Part shown: positions 1-8,787 of the stretch, piece by piece
How the letters are laid out: each line of letters begins with the position of its first letter
How positions within the stretch are numbered: the stretch's first letter is position 1
NCBI GenBank assembly: GCA_964348095.1
Contig: CAYGBK010000093.1
Location: 3,339-67,338, forward strand
Reading direction: 5' to 3'
Origin: WVXP01 sp964348095
Lineage (GTDB): Bacteria > Desulfobacterota > BSN033 > WVXP01
DNA length: 64,000 nucleotides
Position numbers and translations under genes: made by a program
The notes under the pieces: model-generated
What the model saw: only the letters and a program-made list of their open reading frames with translations
Database searches by the model: none
Told to the model about the DNA's origin: nothing

Positions 1-375
1 TCTGGGGGTGAGGCGCAGCGAATAAAACTCTCGAGGGAACTGAGTAAGAAGAGCACAGGAAAAACCTTCTATATCCTCGATGAGCCGACGACGGGCCTTC
101 ACTTTGCCGACGTTCAGCAGTTGCTCGATGTGATCAACCGCCTTGTCGATGCAGGCAATGGTGTTGTTGTAATCGAGCACAACCTCGAGGTGATCAAATC
201 GGCGGACTACATTATCGATTTGGGTCCCGAAGGTGGAGAGCGGGGAGGAGAGGTCGTTGCCACGGGTGTCCCAGAGGAGATTGCCTCACATCCTCGATCC
301 TATACGGGTCGGTATCTAAAGCCGATTCTGGCAAAGGCGACCAGGGCAAAGGCGGGCCGATGGATAGAGAGGTGA
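1..375 (+). CDS. uvrA: UvrA, C-terminal fragment (excinuclease ABC subunit A)
   Basis: The open frame runs in from the left edge, so only the last 124 residues are present. They begin at the ABC signature (SGGEAQR) and continue into the Walker B segment YILDEPTTGLH and the H-loop VIEHN, which together are typical of the second ATPase domain of UvrA, the damage-recognition ATPase of nucleotide excision repair. The ending (EIASHPRSYTGRYL) is also UvrA-like and is followed by a short basic tail. The start and DNA-binding zinc modules lie outside the window. This is a housekeeping gene, unrelated to the catabolic genes to the right. Confidence 0.95.
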   Translation, partial: SGGEAQRIKLSRELSKKSTGKTFYILDEPTTGLHFADVQQLLDVINRLVDAGNGVVVIEHNLEVIKSADYIIDLGPEGGERGGEVVATGVPEEIASHPRSYTGRYLKPILAKATRAKAGRWIER

Positions 376-469
376 TGGAATGCCTTGAAAAGATTGACTT
401 TTCGGGGAAATGCTGATAGATACAATCACGTAGATTGATCTTAGTTGGCTTGCAAGAGAAAGGGTTCTT

Positions 470-865
470 ATGGCGAAAAAAAAGGGAGGGAAGGGGATGG
501 CGCCAAAAAGCACAACGTCGAGTACGGGCCTGAACGAGAACGTGGCCGCTTTCCTGAGTTATGCTCTCGGGTTTATCACGGGGTTCGTATTTTACTGGGA
601 AGAAGAAAAAAGCGAATTTGTGAGATTTCATGCCCTTCAATCGATAATAACCTTTATCCCCATTGCGATTATTCTGTGGATACTTGGGTGGATACCGGTA
701 TTTGGGATGTTGCTCAAGATACTCGCTGCCATGCTCTGGGTCCTTCTCATGGTCCGCGCTTACACCGGCCACGCCTATAAGGTCCCATTGGTTGGGAATA
801 TTGCGAGTGACGCTGCAAAACGATGGGCTGAGAATAAAAACTCTGGACAGGCCCAGGAGTCCTAG
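470..865 (+). CDS. Small membrane protein, DUF4870/Tic20-like
   Basis: A 131-residue protein with a Lys-rich N-terminus and three hydrophobic segments (about residues 24-43, 57-78 and 81-103). The motif FVRFHALQS just before the second segment is characteristic of the DUF4870/Tic20-like family of small inner-membrane proteins, whose function is not established. The start at 470 follows a GAGAAAGGG stretch. An internal ATG at 497 is preceded by a stronger purine-rich site and would remove only the Lys-rich leader. The gene stands alone between uvrA and the tRNA genes. Confidence 0.75.
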   Translation: MAKKKGGKGMAPKSTTSSTGLNENVAAFLSYALGFITGFVFYWEEEKSEFVRFHALQSIITFIPIAIILWILGWIPVFGMLLKILAAMLWVLLMVRAYTGHAYKVPLVGNIASDAAKRWAENKNSGQAQES

Positions 866-904
866 ACTTTCCCGTGTCTCGAGGATTTCTTTCTGAAACA
901 TTAA

Positions 905-990
905 GGAAGGGTGGCCGAGTGGCTTAAGGCGGCGGTCTTGAAAACCGCTTCCCGAAAGGGACGTGGGTTCGAATCCTACCCCTTCCGCCA
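905..990 (+). tRNA. tRNA-Ser (anticodon UGA)
   Basis: An 86-nt class II tRNA with a long variable arm. The 7-bp acceptor stem pairs GGAAGGG with CCCTTCC, followed by discriminator G and an encoded CCA. The anticodon loop CTTGAAA carries TGA, and the T-loop GGTTCGAATCC is present. Read by eye from the sequence. Confidence 0.95.
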
Positions 991-1105
991 ACCAACAAAC
1001 AGGTGTCAGGGGCTAGGGATCGGTTGCCAGAACAGGAGGCTTGAGGGGAAACGGTTTTGTCCGTATTGCTGAACCCTGATCCCTTTTGACTGATTTCTGG
1101 TTAGC

Positions 1106-1197
1106 GGAGAGATGCCCGAGCTGGCTGAAGGGGCTCGCCTGCTAAGCGAGTGTGCGCCAAAAGCGTACCGTGGGTTCGAATCCCACTCTCTCCGCCA
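1106..1197 (+). tRNA. tRNA-Ser (anticodon GCU)
   Basis: A 92-nt class II tRNA with acceptor stem GGAGAGA/TCTCTCC, discriminator G, encoded CCA, a long variable arm, and anticodon GCT in the loop CTGCTAA. It lies 115 bases after the other serine tRNA, so the two are probably co-transcribed. The catabolic genes start soon after it, which makes it a candidate edge of an acquired region, but no integrase or duplicated tRNA end was seen. Confidence 0.95.
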
Positions 1198-1871
1198 CTT
1201 TTTCTTATCACCCATTTTTCTCACTTTCACTTTTCCGTCTTGACCTTCAGCGTAAAACCCCGTAAGTGGAAGAAAGATAGCTGCCCATCTCCACCATGAG
1301 GCACTAACAAGCCCTTCTTAGTGGTCCGTTTATGGGGTTCAAGGATCATGAAGGCGACGGGAATCAAGTTACCCTCGATGGGTATTCTGCAGGCTGCTCG
1401 GACGTTAGGGACGGGAGATCTCCATTGGTGTGAAAAGATCTCCGAAAAACCTCTTGACCGGGGAAGAGGTCTGGTTATGTGTGCATCAGAGACGGAAAGA
1501 ACCACCACAAGTCGTGATGAATGGTGAACGAATCACCGAGGGCTGTCTCTTACTCGTCTTCCTGAGAGGTCCCCAGGAATTGGAAGGCTTGTTTCTCGAG
1601 GGTGACCGTGCAGGTGTTAAAGGTCCGCGGTCAAATTGGAGTTCAGTGAGGCACAAGGAATGATTGGTGGTGGCGAGGTGCTGAAAACTATCACGTCCTT
1701 TAGAGGATTTACACGATCACGGCCGAAACCGCAGTCGAGCATAGGAGACGATATCTCTCGGTGTGATGGGAGATCTTTTGGCGAAGACAATTGAATGGGA
1801 AAACTTGCATACTTCATGAGGTCCGACCGTAAGACTCCGAAGGGCACGGAGGTTCAGAAAGGAGGAGAACC
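1198..1871. other. Gene-poor stretch after the tRNA genes
   Basis: About 670 bases with only short, mutually overlapping open frames on both strands and no recognisable protein, RNA or repeat. The last 15 bases carry the strong ribosome-binding site (AAAGGAGGAG) of the following SDR gene. It could hold remnants of an insertion at the tRNA genes, but nothing positive supports that. Confidence 0.5.
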
Positions 1872-2636
1872 ATGACGTATCAGGGTTTTGATTTGTCGGG
1901 GAAGTCGGCCATTGTTACTGGCGCTGGAACTGGAATCGGTAAAGCCATCGCTGTGGGCTTGGCTCAAGCCGGGGCTGATGTGGTCCTTATTGGCCGGCGG
2001 CTGGAACCGCTTCAGGAAACTGAGAAGGAAGTGATAGCCCACGATGTCAAGGCACTGGTGCTTCAGGGGGATATTGCAGATCTTGACTTCCAGACTCATG
2101 CTGTCTCCCGGTCGCTGGATGCCTTCGGCAAGATGGATGTCCTATTCAACAACGCCGCTGTCCTCTTCAAAGGTCTCATCGAAGAAACCTCCGAGGAAAT
2201 CTGGGACGTTACGATGAACATCAACCTCAAAGGGGCTTTCTTCTTTGCCCTGGCGGTGGGTCGAGAGATGATCAAACAACGACGCGGCAAGATTATCAAC
2301 ATTCTGTCAAACTGCAGTTTCGTTGCCGAGGCAAGCATCGGCGTCTACTGTATCAGCAAGGGTGGCTTGCTCATGGTCACTCGCTGTCTCGCCACCGAAT
2401 GGGGCCCTTATGGGATTCAGGTCAATGGAATCGGTCCGGCCTTTGTCGCCACCCCTATGAATGATCCAACCGTGGCTGATCCTCACTTCGTGGAATGGAG
2501 TACCAATAGGATTCCCCTCCATCGCATGGGGCAACCGGAAGAGATGGCCGGTGCAGCTATTTACCTCGCTTCGGATGCTTCCAGTTTCGTTAACGGTGCC
2601 GTCCTTATGGTGGACGGTGGATTCACCGCCTGCTAA
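1872..2636 (+). CDS. Short-chain dehydrogenase/reductase (SDR), FabG-like
   Basis: A 254-residue classical SDR that would interconvert an alcohol and a ketone with NAD(P)H. The sequence shows the cofactor motif TGAGTGIGKA near residue 17, the NNAA motif near residue 92, and the catalytic Ser then Tyr-x-x-x-Lys (YCISK) around residues 140-160. It ends in the usual MVDGGF segment. Length and layout are those of 3-oxoacyl-ACP reductase or gluconate 5-dehydrogenase relatives, and the substrate cannot be read from the sequence. The ATG follows AAAGGAGGAGAACC at good spacing. It lies upstream of, and in the same direction as, the regulator and AOR genes. Confidence 0.88.
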   Translation: MTYQGFDLSGKSAIVTGAGTGIGKAIAVGLAQAGADVVLIGRRLEPLQETEKEVIAHDVKALVLQGDIADLDFQTHAVSRSLDAFGKMDVLFNNAAVLFKGLIEETSEEIWDVTMNINLKGAFFFALAVGREMIKQRRGKIINILSNCSFVAEASIGVYCISKGGLLMVTRCLATEWGPYGIQVNGIGPAFVATPMNDPTVADPHFVEWSTNRIPLHRMGQPEEMAGAAIYLASDASSFVNGAVLMVDGGFTAC

Positions 2637-2850
2637 GGGGAGCGTTCAGGAGAAACAGGGAATCCCCCTGAGCCCGGACCACTCGGTCCTTTCCATTCAG
2701 GTTCTTTGAGGTTTTGGGATAACCCCTGTCTCTGAGCCACCTTTGCGGGAGAATTGCATGTCCATTGAGGGAGGGCGGGCTGCACGATGTCCATCGACTC
2801 CATCCCGTTATAACTCGCGGTCCTTGGGTAAACTCCCGCTCCTTTTCCGC

Positions 2851-2880
2851 TTGACACCCTATTGGGTGGTTTGCTATCAT
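2851..2880 (+). promoter_or_regulatory. Sigma-70-type promoter of the FadR-like regulator
   Basis: TTGACA at 2851-2856 and TATCAT at 2875-2880 are separated by 18 bases, a near-consensus promoter 46 bases before the ATG. The following AT-rich stretch (about 2889-2915) contains two tandem copies of GATATTAT. It could hold the regulator's own operator, but that is a guess. Confidence 0.6.
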
Positions 2881-2926
2881 GCCGATACCAATTGATATTA
2901 TGATATTATAATAAACTTTATTGCTC

Positions 2927-3682
2927 ATGGCCCTCATTAATAAAAGAAAGCTGTCAGACACGGTCATTGAAGAGATCAAAAGGATGATCCAGCGCGGAGA
3001 GCTTGCGGTAGGGGATAAGCTTCCCAATCAGCAGGAATTTGCTGCGCAATTAGGGGTGAGCCGGACGGTTCTGCGCGAAGCCCTTCAAACCTTGGCTCTT
3101 TTGGGAGTCGTTGAACAGCGACCCAAACTCGGTACCGTCATTCGATCCACAGTTTCGGCTCTCTATGCCGATCACCTCACCCCTCCATTGATGGCCGATG
3201 TGAGTGCAACGGTTGAACTGATCGAGGCGAGACGGTCTATTGAGGTCGGTGCTGTCGAGTTAGCTGTCGACCATGCGACTCCTGAAGAGATCAGGGAGAT
3301 GGGCGCCCTTATTAATGACATGACAGAGGCGCTCAAGGCGGGGGATGCAACGGCCTATACCGAAAAAAATATCGCCTTTCACTTTCTGATTGCGAATGCG
3401 TCTCACAACCGCTTTATCGCCCACCTCATGGCCAACATCCGGGGATTCATGGAACAGTGGATGCAGGAATCTGTCAGTGTCTTTCCGGGTTTGCTGGAGC
3501 GCTCGGCAAAGAGCCATCGGGCGATCTACCAGGCCGTGCGGGACAGAGATCGAAGGAAGGCGATATCGGCAACGAAAAAGCACATTCTCGACCTCCAAAA
3601 CAGTGTAGAGGCGTATTATGATATTACGCGAAAAGAGCTGAGTGAATCCGGCAAAACAGATGCACTGACTCTTGTGAGATAG
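2927..3682 (+). CDS. GntR-family transcriptional regulator, FadR/FCD subfamily
   Basis: A 251-residue DNA-binding protein. Residues about 5-75 form the winged helix-turn-helix (KLPNQQEFAAQLGVSRTVLREAL is GntR-typical), followed by an all-helical FCD ligand-binding domain containing FHFLIANASHN and KSHRAIYQAV, which carry the His residues common in metal-binding FCD domains. Such proteins usually repress catabolic operons until an organic acid binds. The ATG at 2927 is preferred over an in-frame TTG two codons upstream. No strong ribosome-binding site is visible. It sits directly before the Fe-S protein/AOR genes and probably controls them and itself. Confidence 0.88.
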   Translation: MALINKRKLSDTVIEEIKRMIQRGELAVGDKLPNQQEFAAQLGVSRTVLREALQTLALLGVVEQRPKLGTVIRSTVSALYADHLTPPLMADVSATVELIEARRSIEVGAVELAVDHATPEEIREMGALINDMTEALKAGDATAYTEKNIAFHFLIANASHNRFIAHLMANIRGFMEQWMQESVSVFPGLLERSAKSHRAIYQAVRDRDRRKAISATKKHILDLQNSVEAYYDITRKELSESGKTDALTLVR

Positions 3683-3693
3683 GAGTGAACTCT

Positions 3694-4248
3694 ATGGCCA
3701 GGAAGAAGCGAATCATCTATACCAATCGCCCCTGGGAAGCGACAGGGATCTGTAGCGGGTGTAAACTCTGCGAACTCTACTGCTCTCTGGAACATAACGG
3801 GGTGTTCAATCCCCACCGTTCCCGTGTCAAAGTGGTCGAGGTTGCGACGGGAATCGACATCCCCGTCACCTGCCAACAATGCCAGGATCCAGCCTGCCAG
3901 GCCGCCTGTTCTTTTGATGCAGTCGTATACGACGAGAAGTTGAAGATTGTCGTCGTGGATGACGACAAGTGCACGAGCTGCGAAGCGTGCGTGGGGGCCT
4001 GTCCTTACGGAATCATCACCATCGACCCGATCACCAAGAAAGCCATCAAATGTGATTTATGCGGGGGAAAAGATCCTGCCTGTGTGGGCATCTGCCCGTC
4101 AGTCGTCTTGAGTGCCCTGGACGACATCGACGCATCTGAGTACAACCGACGACGGTACGCGGCCATTTTGGCATCCGATGACGAGGCCCGCCGAAGCATG
4201 CCTGGCGGGGAAGACGCGACCATGAAAAAACTGGAAGTGAGGAGATAG
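3694..4248 (+). CDS. Polyferredoxin subunit of aldehyde oxidoreductase (four [4Fe-4S] clusters)
   Basis: A 184-residue Fe-S electron carrier of the HycB/CooF/AorA type. Sixteen cysteines fall into four groups (C20/23/26/30, C60/63/68/72, C93/96/99/103, C120/123/130/134), enough for four [4Fe-4S] clusters. It lies 6 bases before the AOR gene, so it most likely takes electrons from the tungsten enzyme, as AorA does in Aromatoleum-type AORs. The ATG at 3694 sits 8 bases after AGGAG. A GTG nine bases upstream is too close to that site. No FAD-binding AorC-like gene is adjacent, so the electron partner after this protein is unknown. Confidence 0.88.
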   Translation: MARKKRIIYTNRPWEATGICSGCKLCELYCSLEHNGVFNPHRSRVKVVEVATGIDIPVTCQQCQDPACQAACSFDAVVYDEKLKIVVVDDDKCTSCEACVGACPYGIITIDPITKKAIKCDLCGGKDPACVGICPSVVLSALDDIDASEYNRRRYAAILASDDEARRSMPGGEDATMKKLEVRR

Positions 4249-4254
4249 CTCATT

Positions 4255-6195
4255 ATGTCCACGCCAAAAACCTGCTATGCGGGAAAGCTATTGAGGGTTG
4301 ATCTTTCCTCTGGAAAGATTACTACGGGAGATTTTGGTTCAAACTATATTGACCTTCTCTTCGGTGGTCGAGGAGTCTCGTCCAGGATTCTTTATGATGA
4401 GGTCCCACCCGAGGTGAAGCCTTTTGATCCGGAAAACAGGCTAATCTTCTCACCAGGGGCTCTTCATGGCACCGGATCCCCGGCGGCTAGCCGGACGACC
4501 ATTGCGACGCGATCTCCCTTGACCAATATGCATGGCGACGGCCATTCAGGAGCTACATGGGGCGGAGAGTTGAAACGAGCCGGTTACGACGTCCTTATAG
4601 TTCAGGGACGAGCTGAAAAGCCGGTCTATATTTTCATCGACAATAATCGAGTCGAACTGCGAGACGCCTCTCACTTATGGGGATCGTTGACATCCCAGAC
4701 TCATGCAAGGCTTCGTCACGATCTTGGACTCCCAGAGGCCTGCACGGTCTCGATTGGTCCTGCTGGCGAAAACAAAGTTCGCCTGGCAGGGGTTTTTCAC
4801 AACGGCGCGGACAAGGGAACCAATGCGCGATGCGGCATGGGCGCAGTCATGGGTTCAAAGAACCTGAAAGCCATTATCACTCGGGGAACAGGTGATATCG
4901 GGGTGGTCGATGTCGACGCGCTGAAAGCCGCTTACAAGGACTATGTGGATGTTATTGCCGTGGATCCGTATTGCCCACCAGCGACCAAATATGGGACCTG
5001 CAGATTTATGATGCACCGGGTGAAGTTTGGTATTCATGGAGCGGAAAACTGGCGTTACGGTGAATATCCGTGGCAAAAGTTGGATCCGGAAATCTTTCGA
5101 AGTGACTACCAGGTCAAGGCGGGAGCCTGTGTAGCCTGTCCGATCCGCTGTCGCCGTGAGTACCGGGTTACCACCGGCCCATTCGCCGGTACCACGACGA
5201 AGGTGGAATGGGAAACCATCGCCAGATCGATGACCTGCGGTATCATCGACCCGGAGGCAGTGATTGCATGGTCGAACATTTGTAACCATTACGGCTTGGA
5301 TGTGGAAGGAACAGGTGACACGGTCGCCTTTGCCATGGAGTGTTTTGAACATGGCCTCCTGAGCGAGAAGGACACTGAGGGTCTCGAGCTGAGGTTTGGA
5401 AACGTTGCGGCATTTCTGGAACTCACGCGGCGAATTGCCAAGAGAGAGGGTGACTTGCCGGATCTTTTGGCCGAAGGATCCAAGCGTGCGGCAGAAAAGA
5501 TCGGGCACGATAGCGAGCGGTTTGCGATGCATGTCAAGGGCGGCGAAATGACCGCCGGTGATCCGCGGGGGATGCCGGTTCGTGCGGTGAGTTACGCCAC
5601 ATCCACCCGCGGGAGTGATCACCTCAGGTCCAATCCCTACATCGAAGAGATCATGACGCCAGAGGAAGCTCTGAAGTGGTGGGGAAGCGAGGAGGCGGCT
5701 GACATTACGCATGGCGTGAAGGGAAAAGGCAAAATGCTAAAATTCAGCGAGGACCTCGTCACCATTGGGGATCTCCTAGGTCTCTGCAAGTTCGCCTTCT
5801 ACCGGTCGGTGACTTTTCCTTATCTCTATCGGAAAGGGGTTCATTTGGCCACTCGATTATACAACGCATGCAGTGGTCGGAAAGTGACCGAAGAGGAGAT
5901 GGTCATGGCCGGGGAACGGACCTTTAACATCGAAAAGGCCTTTAATACACGGTGTGGGGCGATACGGGCTGATGACATGATCCCGGATCGCTTCTTTGAG
6001 GAGCCTTTGCGTGGCGGTGGACCGAGCGGCGGGGCGATAGTCGAGCGAGATAAATTCGATCGAATACTGGAGGAATATTATGCGGATCGGAAGTTTGACG
6101 TTAAGTCAGGTTTGCCGACCAGACATGGCTTAGAACGGTTAGGCCTCGGCGACATTGCAGACGACCTTGAGGCTCGAGGCAAACTGGGAGGGTGA
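4255..6195 (+). CDS. Aldehyde:ferredoxin oxidoreductase family protein (tungsten/molybdenum bis-pterin enzyme)
   Basis: At 646 residues this is full length for the AOR family, which oxidises aldehydes to carboxylates (or the reverse) with low-potential electrons. Family features are the N-terminal GKLLRVDLSSGKI, the GGRG loop (37-40), pterin-contact segments such as RSPLTNMHGDGHSG (86-99), and the [4Fe-4S] motif C292-x2-C295-x3-C299 with a distal Cys in DLLGLCKF. Cluster and cofactor residues look intact. A polyferredoxin gene precedes it and a MoaD-like sulfur carrier follows, a layout seen in AOR operons. The true substrate is unknown. The neighbouring dehydrogenases and dehydratase suggest an aldehyde from a catabolic chain. 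Confidence 0.93.
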   Translation: MSTPKTCYAGKLLRVDLSSGKITTGDFGSNYIDLLFGGRGVSSRILYDEVPPEVKPFDPENRLIFSPGALHGTGSPAASRTTIATRSPLTNMHGDGHSGATWGGELKRAGYDVLIVQGRAEKPVYIFIDNNRVELRDASHLWGSLTSQTHARLRHDLGLPEACTVSIGPAGENKVRLAGVFHNGADKGTNARCGMGAVMGSKNLKAIITRGTGDIGVVDVDALKAAYKDYVDVIAVDPYCPPATKYGTCRFMMHRVKFGIHGAENWRYGEYPWQKLDPEIFRSDYQVKAGACVACPIRCRREYRVTTGPFAGTTTKVEWETIARSMTCGIIDPEAVIAWSNICNHYGLDVEGTGDTVAFAMECFEHGLLSEKDTEGLELRFGNVAAFLELTRRIAKREGDLPDLLAEGSKRAAEKIGHDSERFAMHVKGGEMTAGDPRGMPVRAVSYATSTRGSDHLRSNPYIEEIMTPEEALKWWGSEEAADITHGVKGKGKMLKFSEDLVTIGDLLGLCKFAFYRSVTFPYLYRKGVHLATRLYNACSGRKVTEEEMVMAGERTFNIEKAFNTRCGAIRADDMIPDRFFEEPLRGGGPSGGAIVERDKFDRILEEYYADRKFDVKSGLPTRHGLERLGLGDIADDLEARGKLGG

Positions 6196-6197
6196 AC

Positions 6198-6527
6198 GTG
6201 GCAAAGGGGAGAACCATTGAAGTCGATGTCAAGCTGATGCCGCCCCTTAAGAACACCGCGGGGTGCGACTCGGTGAAACTTAGACTCGCCGAAAAGAGGA
6301 CAATTCAGGGGGTTATCGATGCCTTGATAGAGCAATTCGACACTCCAAGATTTCGACACCACCTTTACGATACGGAGGGACGCATCATTCCCGCGTGGTG
6401 TGTTTTTGTCAATGAGAGGCCCGTTCAGCTGAACTCCCAAAAGAATACTAAGACACGGGTTGAAGATGGGGATGAGATAACCTTTCTCCTCAACTTGGCA
6501 GGGGGCGTGGCCTCCTGGCCACTATAA
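6198..6527 (+). CDS. MoaD/ThiS-like sulfur carrier with a tail after Gly-Gly
   Basis: A 109-residue beta-grasp protein of the MoaD family, which as a C-terminal thiocarboxylate donates sulfur during pterin cofactor synthesis. The family ending is present (DGDEITFLLNLAGG), but Gly102-Gly103 is followed by six further residues (VASWPL) instead of being the C-terminus. Activation would need removal of this tail, or the protein may have another role. The GTG at 6198 is 5 bases after GGGAGGG. A GTG at 6192, overlapping the AOR stop, is too close to that site. It is almost certainly co-translated with AOR. Confidence 0.8.
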   Translation: MAKGRTIEVDVKLMPPLKNTAGCDSVKLRLAEKRTIQGVIDALIEQFDTPRFRHHLYDTEGRIIPAWCVFVNERPVQLNSQKNTKTRVEDGDEITFLLNLAGGVASWPL

Positions 6528-6539
6528 GGGGGAAAAGCG

Positions 6540-7841
6540 ATGTCAACGATTCATGTACCCTATGGGGTAAAGGGAACATTGGATTTTGAGATTGAAGATA
6601 GAAACCTTGTCCTCGATACGGATGTCCCTTTTCCCGAGGAGATCGGAAATCTTGATGAGGCCATATTTGACGCACTCGATCATCCAGTGGCCGGCCCTTC
6701 ATTCTCCGAAGGCCTCAAGGCCGCTAGGAAAATCAGTATTTTAACAGACAATTTTGCGCGCTTGACACCTGCCTATAGAATCCTACCACCGATCATCGAT
6801 AGGATTCGAGAAGCGGGAAAAGAGGTAGAAATCTTGGTGGCCAGTGGGCTGCTCCGAGAGATGAACGAATCGGAATTAAACCGCAAATTCGGCGACCGAA
6901 TCCTGGACGCGGGCGTACCCATCATCCAGAGCAAGGCCCGGGAGACATGGGATTTTGAATTTGTCGGAGTCACCAGCTACGGAACACCCCTCAGCGTCCA
7001 CAAGCGTCTTCGGCAGGCTGATCTCAGCCTGGCTGTGACGATGACTCAGGCGACCCTGTGGGGTTATGGCGGCGGGGGCAGCATGATTCTGCCAGGGGTA
7101 AGTTCTGTCGAGTCAATCGAGTGGAACCACCGTTTGATGACCTGTCCGACCTGTGCCGTGGGTTACGAACCGCCTCTGAATCGAATGCGAGAAGACATTG
7201 AGCAGGCCTGTACGATGTCTGGTCTGACCATGTCGCTGCTGGTCATCGCAAATCCAAAACTGGAAATTATCCATCTTACGGCCGGGGAGACAAATGCCGC
7301 TCACCGGGCCTCGGTAAAGAAGTATGACGGCCATTACGCTTTTGACCTCGATAACATCCCTGGTGGTAAGCTCGATGTGGCAATTAGCGGGAGTTTTCCT
7401 GGTGACCGTCTGTTTGCCCATGCGTGTTGGCCAGTGGCCAATTTGGATCATTTTGTCAGAGATGGGGGAACCATCATCGTGTGCACGCCGGTTCCTGGGG
7501 GGTTGGCCCACTATAGCTACGCCAAGGACTATATGCCCCCCAATCCGGAAGCCATCCGTCGACTCTACGAGGATGTTTTCTATGGCAAACAGGCCCTCTG
7601 GCACGCCTGCCTCTGGATGCCGATTATTGAAACGATGGCAAAGAAAGATGTGATCGTCGTCACTGAACCGGAGCGTTTGCCCGATTTCGAGATGGTCAAA
7701 ATCGACGCGGTGACCTCCTTGGACGAGGCATATGACAAAGTCAGGGCCAAATACGGTTCGGATTTGAAGGTGGGTAACTTCCCGTATGGCAAATGGATCC
7801 TACCAACCGGCTTGAATGATCCCCAAGGGGCTGCCAAATAG
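6540..7841 (+). CDS. LarA-like (DUF2088) protein with altered nickel-pincer site
   Basis: A 433-residue protein of the lactate racemase LarA family, whose characterised members use a nickel-pincer nucleotide to move hydride on 2-hydroxy acids. Recognisable family segments are SILTDNFARLTP (66-77), the loop ASGLLREMNESE (101-112), GYGGGGSMILPG (175-186) and VESIEWNH (190-197). By eye the His of the usual GTHR loop is Leu here, the His of the usual PHxxAGYSGG motif is missing, and the cofactor-anchoring Lys of SGGxK is Ser181. Arg74 and His197 are kept. It may therefore be a different type of enzyme in this fold. No larB, larC or larE is in the window. It lies in the AOR operon. Confidence 0.78.
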   Translation: MSTIHVPYGVKGTLDFEIEDRNLVLDTDVPFPEEIGNLDEAIFDALDHPVAGPSFSEGLKAARKISILTDNFARLTPAYRILPPIIDRIREAGKEVEILVASGLLREMNESELNRKFGDRILDAGVPIIQSKARETWDFEFVGVTSYGTPLSVHKRLRQADLSLAVTMTQATLWGYGGGGSMILPGVSSVESIEWNHRLMTCPTCAVGYEPPLNRMREDIEQACTMSGLTMSLLVIANPKLEIIHLTAGETNAAHRASVKKYDGHYAFDLDNIPGGKLDVAISGSFPGDRLFAHACWPVANLDHFVRDGGTIIVCTPVPGGLAHYSYAKDYMPPNPEAIRRLYEDVFYGKQALWHACLWMPIIETMAKKDVIVVTEPERLPDFEMVKIDAVTSLDEAYDKVRAKYGSDLKVGNFPYGKWILPTGLNDPQGAAK

Positions 7842-7859
7842 AAAAGGGTAGAAAAAAGA

Positions 7860-8744
7860 ATGAGACTGCGATTTGAAAAAAGGGTGGTGGACTTACTCGA
7901 AGGGGCCATAGACATCCATGTCCATTCTGCACCCGACGTGTACCCCAGAATCCTCAATGATATTGACCTGGCTCGACAGGCCAAGGAGATGGGCATGCAG
8001 GCCATTCTGATCAAAAATCACTTCACTGAGACGGCCGGGCGCGCTCAAGTGGCCGCTGCCGAGTCTGAGTTCAACGTTTTTGGCGGGATTGCCTTGAATT
8101 TCTCGGTAGGCGGGTTGAACCCTGATGCGGTGGATGTTGCTCTCAAACTCGGAGCCAAGACCGTATGGATGCCAACCCTTCATTCGAGAAAATTCGTCAT
8201 CGACAAAGGCCATGTGGCCCATCTCGCCGGTGAGATTCGAGAGGGTCTGGAGGGAATCTATCTGCTCAACGATAATGGTTCTCTGAAAAAGGAGCTTTAT
8301 CCGATTCTAGATCTGATCGCCCAATGGGACTCGTCTCTGGCGACTGGCCACATTTCTAAAGAGGAATCCAAAGTTCTGGTGGCCGAGGCAGTCAAAAGGG
8401 GAGTGAAAAGAATCGTCATCACCCATCCCCTGGCCAGCTTTATCGGTTTTAGCGGCGATGAGATGAAGGAGATTCTGGACCTCGGAGCGACCTATTTGGA
8501 GCATGTGTACAACGACACGACCCGGCAGGTTAGCCACCCCATCGAGCGGGAGGAGTTATTCGGTGGAATAAAGTCAGTGGGGGCAGACTCTTGCATCATG
8601 TCAACCGACTCAGGCCAGTGGCTCAATCCAGTGCCCGTTCAGCAGATGGGGATCTATATCCAGGACATGCTCAATTTTGGCTTTTCTCCAAAACAGATCA
8701 GGACCATGGTTACTGACAATCCAGCCAAGTTGTTGAACCTTTGA
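7860..8744 (+). CDS. DUF6282-type amidohydrolase-like protein
   Basis: A 294-residue protein with the N-terminal metal-binding signature DIHVHSAPD (His20, His22), further His residues in IKNHF, THPLASF and LEHVYN, and a late Asp in STDSGQW. These are the hallmarks of a TIM-barrel metal-dependent hydrolase of the amidohydrolase superfamily, and the overall length and motifs match the DUF6282 group. The substrate is not known. It could hydrolyse a ring amide, lactone or related bond. It starts 18 bases after the LarA-like gene with only a weak purine-rich site before its ATG. Confidence 0.75.
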   Translation: MRLRFEKRVVDLLEGAIDIHVHSAPDVYPRILNDIDLARQAKEMGMQAILIKNHFTETAGRAQVAAAESEFNVFGGIALNFSVGGLNPDAVDVALKLGAKTVWMPTLHSRKFVIDKGHVAHLAGEIREGLEGIYLLNDNGSLKKELYPILDLIAQWDSSLATGHISKEESKVLVAEAVKRGVKRIVITHPLASFIGFSGDEMKEILDLGATYLEHVYNDTTRQVSHPIEREELFGGIKSVGADSCIMSTDSGQWLNPVPVQQMGIYIQDMLNFGFSPKQIRTMVTDNPAKLLNL

Positions 8745-8787
8745 GAGAAGGGACCGAAAAGAACCAAAAGGATAAGCGAGCCGACGA

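Noticed and set aside
4855..5712. A 285-aa open frame on the minus strand
   Set aside because: It is a shadow of the AOR gene, with no motif and no ribosome-binding site.
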